Source: Taiwanofungus camphoratus (taxonomy: Eukaryota > Basidiomycota > Agaricomycetes > Polyporales > Taiwanofungaceae). From it: DNA of 64,000 bases. The position numbers and the translations under genes were made by a program. Each line of letters starts with the position of its first letter. The first letter of the stretch is position 1. The stretch lies in assembly GCA_003999685.1 (NCBI GenBank), contig CP021221.1, forward strand, positions 2,480,001 to 2,544,000, written 5' to 3'. This document shows positions 55,517-64,000 of this stretch, piece after piece. The notes beneath the pieces are model-generated. The model was not told where the DNA came from. It did no database searches and worked only from the letters and a program-made list of their open reading frames with translations.

Positions 55517-56687
55517 TTAGAGGTCAGGCAACGGGTAAGGATTTTTGAGGAGAGACTTGAACATCTTCCTTTCATCCTTCTTGAGCATCACCAGTTTACT
55601 CACATAGTCGAACAATCTGCCTCTGATGCAAGCCTCGTGAAGTTTGATGGGGTCTCCGCTAGCTTCCAGGAAGAACTGCTTGTACAACCCCTTCAACTCC
55701 TGCTTCTGTATCTCCTCTCGGCAATTGACGAATCCGTAGTCAATAGCCACAGAGATCTCAAGCCTCGGTGACAGGGTCTCTCCCTCTTCAGATATGACAA
55801 ATTGCTTGAGATACCAAACGGATTTAAACCCATTCGGCGATCCTTGGAGCACATCCGTCAGGTGAGGGAAGTGCAGCAGGCTACTTGTAAGACCTTTGCA
55901 ATTGATAAGGTCAAGGAGGGCTGATTTGTCATAAGCCATCCATAACTCCTCGAAAGAAGCACGCTGTATTAACTGCTGATAGAGCTGAGCCAGAGCTGCT
56001 TCACCGCCTTCACTGAACTCGTCTGGGCAAACGCAGAAGCCAAAGGTGACCCAGAGACTTTCAAACGGAGAAGGACGCCACCTCGACAGGAGCCTGGTGC
56101 AAAGGTCAAAGCACGCAGCTTTATTTTCTGGCCAGGTCTGCAGTATTGTTTTGACGCGCTCGCCAGAAAATGAATCTGGAAGACCAACATAACGACAGGC
56201 ACGCAAGGTCATGTCATGCACAGGATCATTGATAGGTTCTGCAGAACCATCGAGAATGCTTTTGTTGTGTAAGAACCAGGGATAATAACCTCCTCGAGAC
56301 TGCACCGGGAGCTGATTGTACAGGGCTTCGATCTGCTGAACCAATATGCCGTTGCTTCGCCATCTGTGAAGTGTCCCTAGGGGAAACTCCGAGGTATTTG
56401 ATCAAGCCTATGTAAAGCCCAAGGAGTTGGGTTCGATTCTCCACCGTGAATGCCCTTGTAAAACCGTAGTCCATACAGGTCTGCACGTCTTCAGGAAGAA
56501 GGTTTTGATCGACAGCAAGAGCGAGATGGTCAGCGGTGGTTATCTCACGCTTAGGATTGCAGTCAAAAATATGTGCCACCCAGTCGGACTTTTGACATTT
56601 AGTGTCGCAATACCACGCCGTCGACACGGTGCAAGCAGAGCACCTCTTGGTCGCAGGATCGCCACATTTTACACATTTATGTCGCAT
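55517..56687 (-). CDS. MYND-finger protein of the agaricomycete type, with an apparent frame break
   Basis: Starts MRHKCVKCGDP. A MYND zinc finger fills residues 5-43: CVKC, CSAC, WYC-x3-C, H-x3-C. Behind it come AVDQNLLPEDVQTCMDYGF and LLGLYIGLIKYLGVSPRD in one frame (56687 to about 56375), then RWRSNGILVQQIEALYN and SRGGYYPWFLHNKSILDG in another frame (about 56370 to 55517), ending NPYPLPDL. No GT-AG intron of usual size joins the halves. One base too many around 56370-56373 would explain it, either as a real mutation or as a sequence error. Such MYND proteins form a large agaricomycete family of unknown function. A TATA-like run (56805-56816) lies about 120 bases upstream. Confidence 0.7.
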
Positions 56688-57515
56688 GTAGTGAGAAGTA
56701 TCGAAACGACGCAAAAAGATGTGTCGAAGCGTGCAAGGGGACGAAAGAGGCGCACAAGGAACGACAAATGTGGCGTTAAATGTGCTCGGCGGTGGCTCTG
56801 TTCGATAAATATATATCTTGAGACAAACGACGAGTAATAGCTGGCGAGATTTCAAGAGTCAACACTGATCGACTTCCTTATCAATGGGACGAGAGGAATA
56901 AGATGGAATAGCTAACCTGAATAACCACCAGCCTGCTCAAGGATATGGAATCTGCAGGAGGGTTCGAAAATGGAGAGCGCGAGATGGCCCGAGCGCCCTG
57001 GAGAAGGCTCCTGTCGTGACCCTCGGCGCCCACGCCCTTGACTAGTTTCAGCGGACTTTCAAAAAAGGCTAGGCTAGCAGACACTCATAGTACAGAGAGA
57101 AATAGCTGTCAATGATGCTAGCGGTGCATTTGGCACATCATACCCGGAGGTAACCTCAGAGGATCAAGAGATTGTTGCGTTGCCGTGAGGAAACGTCTGG
57201 ATATGACTCGAGAGAAATTAGACAATCATAGAAATTCAAGCGCAAGTCGTCGGCGGTCGCTCCACGAAAGCCTGCTTGATAGGAATTCGAGATCTTGGGA
57301 CACGGGTCACGTGATCCACAGGATACCACCTGTTGAAGGACCTAAACGCTGCTGCTGCCCATTTGCGTTTAGCAGCGCTAGTCGAACTTTCCAGAGAGCC
57401 ACCATACATACACGGTATACCTTCTCCACTTCACCGTTTTCTTCATAGAACAGGTCGCCTCAATCACCCTATCCGTCCATCGGTCCTCATCTCGGGATAT
57501 TCTCTTCCCAACGCC
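56688..57515. other. Divergent promoter interval
   Basis: About 830 bp between the MYND gene start and the Glc8 start. It holds the TATA-like run ATAAATATATAT at 56805-56816. No gene that I recognise. Confidence 0.45.
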
Positions 57516-58491
57516 ATGTCCACCGAAGTTATGCACGGATCCCCTTCGCCCCATCCCCCAATCTCGCGCTCAAACTCAAAGCCAAAGGGGATTCTGAAGA
57601 ATGCGCCCCCGACCTCGGGTACGGGTCAACAGTGAGTATCATCTCAGGATCGATGGCGGATCGCTACACCCCACTCATCTATCCTCCAGTTTGCAATGGG
57701 ACGAGGAGAATTTGGCGCTGACGGAGGCACAGAAGGACAGCCAGATGAAGATTACAGAGCCCAAGACCCCTTATGTAAGATACAACGCTGAGACAGACAC
57801 GGTAGAGAGCGGTGAGGACCCTCCACTCGTCTCCCACTGTCAGCCCGACTCATCCATGCCCAATCATGGCAGACATCCCTACGCTCGATCTGAATGGCCG
57901 GACCGATAGCCCCGTCTTATCCATGCGGGGGCAGTCGCCCTCCAGCAGCACCGGTGCCACGGGCGGCGGTTCCACCCCCTCTTCCCGTCGGACGTCCTTC
58001 TCGAGCACAGGCCGCACATCGACACCGTCTGGGCAGCCGGGAAGCAGAAGCTCGAGCAGGAGCACGAGCTTCAATCTCCCGAACGAAGCGCGGGACTCGA
58101 TCAGGCTGGATGGTCGCCAGCCAGGAGATGAGGTCGAATTCGATGAAGAGATGGACGAGGAGAGTGCGTGTATTTACGTCTTCATCGTGAAACGGCGCTG
58201 ATTGGCTGATGCGAACAGCTGCTGCGAAACATGCTGCGTTTGTGCGCGCGCGTGGAAGACACTATTCTAATGAAGCCGAGGCCATGAAGGTGCGTTTCTG
58301 ATATAAATAGTGCGCCTCTTATTTACCGCGCGCTCGCCCTGCAGATGGCAGCAAGACTGATGGCTGAAGAAGACGATGAAGAAGAGGAAAGCGGCGCTTC
58401 AGTGGACCACAGCGTCGTTGATGACGAGAGTGTGATGTCTGTGGATGAGGACGTACCAGTGAAGGTCAACGGGGCATACCATGCCAAGTGA
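57516..58491 (+). CDS. glc8: Protein phosphatase inhibitor 2 (Glc8/IPP-2)
   Basis: A multi-exon gene for the PP1 regulator inhibitor-2, called Glc8 in yeast. All three conserved PP1-contact regions are visible: [10 protein letters not shown] near the start, [20 protein letters not shown] with the phosphorylation-site motif EPKTPYVRY, and [19 protein letters not shown], which corresponds to the HYNE segment over the PP1 active site. Between them lies a Ser/Gly/Thr-rich disordered insert. The tail is acidic ([12 protein letters not shown]). Introns lie near 57633-57689, 57810-57870, 58160-58218 and 58290-58344. Start and stop (57516 and 58489-58491) are clear. Small, mostly disordered proteins like this are typical for the family. 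Confidence 0.85.
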
Positions 58492-58926
58492 CTGCATTGC
58501 GCATACCTTACGATTGGATACCGAGTCCTCGAACTTTGACATAGGTTGGAGCAGAGGGGTGATCAGCTCTGGGACTTTTACATATCTCCTTGCGTGCTCT
58601 GCGTCGTATCACATATGCTTCGTACACCTCATGATAACCCAGATTCTTCGCATCTTCGGGAAGTACTAAGTACAAGTAGCACCGCGGCAAGGGGTGCCTT
58701 TATTCAGCGTGCCTGACTAGGCGCATGTGATTCAAGCCAGAAATTTACGCGTTTTGACTCGGTCACTGGCGCTTCTTGAAAACTTGAACTGAATGCACTT
58801 TTTTTTACTCATTCGCTCTGCAGGTCAAGGCTAGCCAGTCGTTGCCAGTTGTTGCTCTATCGATACCTTTTCCGCCTGTTTCAACTTTGACAACCAGTAA
58901 AATTACTTAAGGCCTGCCCCTTTGAA
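58492..58926. other. Intergenic gap
   Basis: 435 bp between two plus-strand genes. It holds the Glc8 3' region and the Mtd1 promoter. No other feature seen. Confidence 0.5.
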
Positions 58927-60486
58927 ATGACTGAAGCCAGCGGCAAGGGCATCCTGCTCAAGGCCGATTCCATCGCGAACACCTTCCGCGACGAGATCAA
59001 AGCAGCCCTCTCCGTGCGACGGCGTGTTCCCAAGCTTGTTGGAATCCTCGCCACGTCTGCCGCGCCGAGTAAGTTTTACGCGGAATTCACAAAGAAGCAG
59101 TGCGACGCGCTGGGCGTGGAATTTGTGCTGAAGCGCACAGGCGCCGCGGCGGATCCTAAGGCAGGTGAGGGTGAGGGTGTAGAAGAGGCAATCATCGAGG
59201 CGAACGAAGACGAGAGCGTTGATGGGATCATGGTAGGCGCTATGCCTGTGTACGCTATGCCTAAGCGTGTATACCAATATTTGTTGTGTTCTCGCGAAAG
59301 GTGTATTATCCGATATTTGGTGCACAGCAGGTTTGTGAGGGAGCTCATGACCACGTCCCATTCTATGAGGCTGAATGACTCCCTGGTAGGATCACTACTT
59401 GCAGCAGGTCGGTGAACCGTATGATTAGACCGCACATAGTACTGATCATTCGACAAGGTTGTATCGCCATTCAAAGATGTGGAAGGTCTCCACTTTAAAT
59501 TTCATTACAATCTCTATCATAAGTGTGTACTTATTTTGCGTATCCGCGTTCATACAAGCATTCGACCGCGTTTTCTACAAATTCCAGCATCCGCTTCCTA
59601 GAGCCTAGAACCTTGCTCTCCTCGGTGCCTCAGACCGTCCCACCTGTGCCCGCGGTGGAGGACCAGCCGCCCGCCGGGACCGTCAAGTCTGTCCTCCCCT
59701 GCACGCCTCTTGCCGTCGTAAAGTGCCTCGAGCACATTGGTGTATACAACCGAATTCTCCCATATGGTGACCGCGCGTATGGGAAGACGATCACTGTCAT
59801 TAATCGGTGAGAGACATTGGGTATTCGATCGTCCTAGGGGTGCAATTGCATCTGGGATTTTAGGTCCGAGGTTGTGGGCCGGCCCCTGGCTGCCCTGCTC
59901 GCAAATGACGGCGCACGCGTCTTCTCAGTCGACATTGATTCCATTCAGGTATGTAGCTTTTCCCGAGAATCTAACTAGTTTCTTGTTATTGATTCCTTTC
60001 TCGACGATGCTGATTTACAGGAGTATACGAAACGCCCGCGCCAAAGCGCAGAGGCCGAGACGCGCTATCATCCGCGGCATGTCGTGCACCCCAGTGCGTT
60101 AACACTGCAACAATGCCTTGCCCTCTCCGATGTGGTAGTCTCCGCTGTGCCGAGCGCAAATTACAAGGTCGAAACATCGTGGCTAAAGGATGGCTGCGTA
60201 TCTATCAACGTTGCAGCAGACAAGAACTTCCAGCCGGATGTAAGGGAGAAGGTAAGTCAGGCATAGCGGACCTCAGATATTGTGAATGCCTCACACCTCA
60301 AATCTAATCCTTATTTTCTCCCTTAGGCGTCAATGTATATGCCTACCATTGGTAAGGTCACCATCATGATGCTCTTGCGAAACTTGTAAGTAGTCTAGCA
60401 CTTCCACAGTACCGTTAGCATCGACTGGTCACTACACTAGGTTACGTCTACAGCAATACCGCGAATTATTCAAGATCACATCATAA
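58927..60486 (+). CDS. mtd1: Methylenetetrahydrofolate dehydrogenase, NAD-dependent (Mtd1)
   Basis: A multi-exon gene for the cytosolic, monofunctional NAD-dependent enzyme that oxidises 5,10-methylene-THF in one-carbon metabolism. It starts MTEASGKGILLKADSIANTF. The catalytic domain has PKLVGILATSAAPSKFYAEF and TKKQCDALGVEF, then by splicing GIMVYYPIFGAQQ. The link PAGTVKSVLPCTPLAVVKCL matches the yeast Mtd1 substrate region, and the Rossmann half has GKTITVINRSEVVGRPLAALLANDGA with DIDSIQEY. SDVVVSAVPSANYKV and GCVSINVAADKNF follow. The end is YRELFKITS with TAA at 60484-60486. Seven or more short introns. It resembles yeast Mtd1, not the trifunctional C1-THF synthase, since no cyclohydrolase or synthetase part follows. 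Confidence 0.88.
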
Positions 60487-60765
60487 TATTCTTCCGAGCA
60501 AAGAGATCAGACCGACAGCTGGATAAGAAGATGGAAGAGTTGAACTATTATGGTATGTATTGCATAGTGCGCAAGTGTCATTATTAGAAAGCTCGGGAAT
60601 CCCCTTGTATTACATCGAAAATATAGATGATATTCACGAGGACAACTATGGATAGGGATTCATTGAGGTTGTTGCAGGGGGTGAGTTTCCCTCATCCAAA
60701 TAATTCTAGGATCGAGAGTCGATGTAAGACCTATAAGACCAAGGTAGAGAGTGTAAGGAGGCTTT

Positions 60766-61746
60766 TCAATCAGACCCTGCCTCTGAGATTCGAATTGGTG
60801 GTATAGATTCGAATGATTCCCCGTTCTTCGGGGTGGTAGACCCATCGCGAACCGGAAATGAGGGCGTCACTGGAGTGCCAGCGCCTGATGCTTCATCTTG
60901 TACCATGAACCGAAGACGATGTCGATGGAACTTTAAAGACCATCGGAATCAGAACCGATAGCAAACAAAGGCGAGGGAAACGCAGATAAGAATGTGACAT
61001 CGTACCTGTGGAAGTTTTGGAAGGAGCACCAAGATCAAGCCGGTGAGGTTGATAGCAAATAACCAAGGGTTATAATGCGTATAGTGAGTTGATGCAAGGA
61101 ACCTACGAGCAAGGTTGTGACGTCAAGCCGGAATGAAATATGGTCAAAGAGAGCTTACAACAGGATGGGAACGCTAAACAACCACTTCTTGGCTGGCGTA
61201 TACTGCGCCCCAGCGTCAATTTGCTCCCATAACGTTAGATCATCGTACACTCCGCCGTGCAAATCAGAATGGAAAGGAATGCCTGTGACCCAATGGAACA
61301 TAAGGTACGAGAACTGGTGGAACCAAATTAGCGTGTAATATGCAGCAGCGACGAAGGACGTACACTGAGGTAGAACAAATTGACCACAAACCAACTAATT
61401 TCCTGTCTCATCCCTGGGATAGTATCAACCACTATTTTCCCTGCGAAGATGAGCACTGGGTGGATTAGCCAAGCACCTACACCGACATCTCAGCATGACT
61501 GCGTACAGTAACGTGGACAACGAAATGGGACCTGTACGTACCCTTGCGATTGACCCATTCTGCATTCAAATTCTCGTATACGTTTTGATCTAGATCTTCT
61601 TCTTGCGAATTCGCACCGACCGTCTCAACCTTCAAAAGACTGCTGCTGCGCGATCGCCCCATAGCCGGATTAGTTCGTATTGAGAGACTGGATGTTGCGT
61701 CCAGAGAGGGAGCACTGAGAGCGGGTGAAGTTATAACGCTGGCCAT
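60766..61746 (-). CDS. orm1: ORMDL-family protein (Orm1/Orm2), regulator of serine palmitoyltransferase
   Basis: A multi-exon gene for the ER membrane protein that restrains serine palmitoyltransferase and so sphingolipid synthesis. After a Ser-rich cytosolic start (MASVITSPALSAPS, with RSRSSSLLK, a likely kinase target as in yeast Orm proteins) comes ENLNAEWVNRKGAWLIHPVL, FAGKIVVDTIPGMRQEISWF and VVNLFYLSV. HQFSYLMFHWVTGIPFHSDL, DLTLWEQIDAGAQYTPAKKW and LFLASTHYTHYNPWLFAINL with VLLPKLPQ follow, then a cytosolic tail (HRLRFMVQDEASGAGTPV ... ISEAGSD) and TGA at 60766-60768. Four membrane helices, as in the family. The tail after the last helix is longer than in yeast Orm proteins. Confidence 0.88.
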
Positions 61747-61870
61747 TGTCGTTGCGGACAAAGCATAGATTAAGAATGAAAAAAATTGAGTGGGTGTGGT
61801 GCCAGACACTTCAAAGAGGCTCGTCGTCTCCGCCGCGGCCAGTTCTCTGCGGCTCCATTAGGCGCCCATA
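61747..61870. promoter_or_regulatory. Short divergent promoter, orm1 and Virilizer-like gene
   Basis: Only 124 bp between the two start codons on opposite strands, so the two genes must share a promoter region. Confidence 0.5.
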
Positions 61871-64000
61871 ATGTGTACTGCGGACCGGGCGCTTATGACT
61901 CCTTGGCGCTCGGAATTGCTGCAATTGGTCAAACCACCTCCGCGACCATTTCTCACACATTCCGTGTTGTTCTATCCGCCTGCTTCCGCAAGCCCCTGCA
62001 ATACAAACATGTTATTGCAGTGGTGTGCACTTGAGCCTACCGGTGAGGCCAACCTGGCAGCCATCCGATTCTCGTCTCCGGTACGCGTACAATCCATCAA
62101 GATCTTCCCTGCCAACGCGCGACCATTTGCCCAACATCCAGAGATAATTAGGTCAGTGCTCCTACTTCGTGCCTGCTCTGGACGCTGGCTCCGGACGAAT
62201 TCAACTATGCACCCGCCATCTTGGGCAGGGTGTTTCGTCTGGTATCAGCGTCCTCGTTGTCGCCACCCGAGTTCCCGATGGGACTATAGAGACCGGTCTA
62301 TTGATGCTAGTCTTCTACAACTTGACCTTATATGCGTTTGTTCACACTAATTATAGTCGGACACAGCCCGAAGCATTTTCCCTTGATGTGTATTTCAACG
62401 CCTACCCTGTTACTCAGCCGAATAATAAAGAGAAGCCAAAACCTACCAATGCCCTAGTACCAACTGTGATTGCCTATGCAGGCGGGCAGATGGATTTTTC
62501 CGTCAATATGGGCAAGGAGGTATGCCATGACCATCTCGCTGACCGTAGTAGTGCTAAGCAAACTTCCAACTTCCAGTATGCCACGCGTTTAATGATAGTG
62601 AGGGGAGTCTATGACCGAGTCTCGATGGCAATTTACGGCGACGTTATATCCGAACTTTCCCCTCCACTTACAACATATGAGCCTCGCCCGCTCCCATCGG
62701 TCGAACCGGCCCCCATTTCACAAGTGCTCGATCCTGCAAACATGCGTGATCCTACTTACCTCGCCCAACAGTTATTGAGCCTGATACCGGATGCTCCTCC
62801 TCTCCCCCTTATTGTCCGTCTGATCTTTAATCTCAAGCCACTCGATGATGACTGGGATCTTCCGGAGTTTCCGTACTTACACCCCGACTTGGACGAGATG
62901 ACTGATTATGACTTGGAAAAAGCCTTCAAACTGACTACACGACCTGTCCCTGATGATCTTCCTGACGAGATTCTTCTTCGTTTTGCACAGAATGTTGCAC
63001 ATTCCATAACTACTAAGGTACATTTATTTATGATAGATAGCACTAAATTCATTTTTAGCTGATTAAAATGTCTTGTTTATGCCAGGATAATAGTCAAGCG
63101 TACTTGGTCGCCGGAATCCTCTCTAATGCAGCCTCTCAACATCCACACATGGCTAAACTGCTTTTGGTTTGTCGTATGTCATCGATCTTTGCATCTGCTT
63201 CTGAAAGTCATTACAGGAGAACCTGGACCTGACTCAGATATTTGATTCATCCAACGTTGATGAGTCGACACTCCAAAGATTACTGTACGCGGCTACCAAC
63301 GTAGACATTGCGCGCCATTTCAACACCGATTTCTTCTTTGATTTGCTCGATTCCGTGCTCAAAGATTCCAATACGGACAAGGAGATAAGAAAGGTCACCC
63401 ACGAACTCATGAATCGGATTCGAGGGTGGATGGCGCTCGAAGATGCCATTTCGAATACGCAAGGAGACTTCGTTACTGCCTCCAGAGCTATCAAACAAGT
63501 CGGAACAGACGAGCAATCATTTGGCATCTGGCTGGAATCGATGGTGGCGCACGAAGATATCGCAGCTACTCTTCGTGAGAATCCCACTCCGCCCATACCC
63601 CTGCCACATCCTCCTCTACTTCGCCAGTCCCTTAAACCGTCTGTGTCTCATGACGAATTCATTGCATTTCTGAGAGCATTCATTGGGGTATCCTGCGTGC
63701 TCGCCGTGTATGGATGGGCCGACGCTGTCCCACACGAACATTGTCGCGAGCGTGCATTGGCTATTCTGCGACTATGGCAAGGCGTAGATGGCTATCGAGA
63801 GGTGACATTTTTTGCCTCGGGCTCTGTATACCGGTCTTTACGATTTTGCCAAATAGATTTTGGACCATCTGATGCTGCTGAAGCAAATGATCTACCGCCT
63901 CGAATGCATGACGACTGACAACGATTCGCCAACCCGCGCTGGCATCGACGCAGAACACGTTCTTGTCAACCTTGCAAAGAACCCGCACGCCATCTTGTCC
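61871..64000 (+). CDS. Virilizer-like N-terminal protein (m6A writer complex), partial at right edge
   Basis: A gene that runs off the window. The first exon gives LQWCALEPTGEANLAAIRFS with SPVRVQSIKIFPANARPFAQ, which resembles the Virilizer N-terminal domain (a jelly-roll-like module that begins with a 'principal cost' of a Pro/aromatic-rich strand). By splicing at 62152-62356 it continues TQPEAFSLDVYFNAYPVTQP and TNALVPTVIAYAGGQMDFSV, then YATRLMIVRGVYDRVSMAIY. The rest is helical repeats (LPDEILLRFAQNVAHSITTK, LLEFNL-like stretches, HFNTDFFFDLLDSVLKD), as expected for the ARM-like body of Virilizer. In animals and plants this protein scaffolds the METTL3 complex. The start at 61871 is the first Met that gives this domain; the family call is by pattern and moderate. 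Confidence 0.6.

Noticed and set aside
1-64000. CRISPR arrays, bacterial operons, rRNA genes
   Set aside because: No regularly spaced repeats, no Shine-Dalgarno-type gene spacing and no rRNA-like sequence were seen; the introns show that this is eukaryotic DNA.

Overview
The window looks like nuclear DNA of an agaricomycete (mushroom-forming basidiomycete) fungus. The host genes are closely packed on both strands, are cut by many short GT-AG introns (mostly about 50-70 bases), and encode typical fungal orthologues. The first 20 kb is a transposon-rich island; the remaining 44 kb is an ordinary gene-dense chromosome arm.

Bases 1-20,300: a nest of LTR retroelements. An old, broken element (called C here), read on the minus strand, runs from beyond the left edge to about 18,290. 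Two almost identical, recent Ty3/Gypsy chromovirus copies (A, 114-6684; B, 7088-13658) lie inside it. Each is 6571 bp, with 571-bp LTRs and its own 5-bp target duplication. A second LTR family (D) has also landed twice in the gag region of C: a lone LTR at 14548-15024 and a short gag-only element at 15216-17409. The 5-bp duplications around the D copies pair crosswise, which points to recombination between LTRs of opposite orientation. A probable long terminal or leader region of C (18285-19940) and a small coding relic (about 19985-20310) follow.

Bases 21,000-64,000: seventeen host genes. In order they are a Reb1/TTF-I-like Myb factor (+), a DH-PH Rho-type exchange factor with a long coiled-coil tail (+), the U5 snRNP 40K WD40 protein (+), an Arb1-like Argonaute chaperone (-), a CHORD-like zinc protein with an AT-hook tail (-), the vacuolar transporter Atg22 (+), an HABP4/Stm1-like protein (-), the septation-network protein Cdc14 (-), a fumarylacetoacetase-family hydrolase (+), a classical SDR (+), SAGA subunit Spt3 (+), Ddi1 (-), Atg29 (-), a MYND-finger protein with an apparent frame break (-), PP1 inhibitor-2/Glc8 (+), Mtd1 (+), ORMDL (-), and at the right edge a Virilizer-like m6A-writer subunit (+, partial). 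(Counting the partial Virilizer gene the list has eighteen entries.)

The host genes do not form one pathway; this is normal eukaryotic gene order. Themes that recur are chromatin and transcription (Reb1-like, Spt3, AT-hook), RNA biology (U5-40K, Arb1, Virilizer, HABP4), autophagy (Atg22, Atg29) and phosphatase or proteasome regulation (Glc8, Ddi1). The least ordinary signals are the extra CCHC-knuckle frame downstream of pol in elements A and B, the absence of a recognisable capsid domain at the front of their long frame, the cross-paired duplications of family D, the CHORD-like/AT-hook fusion, and the frame break in the MYND gene.
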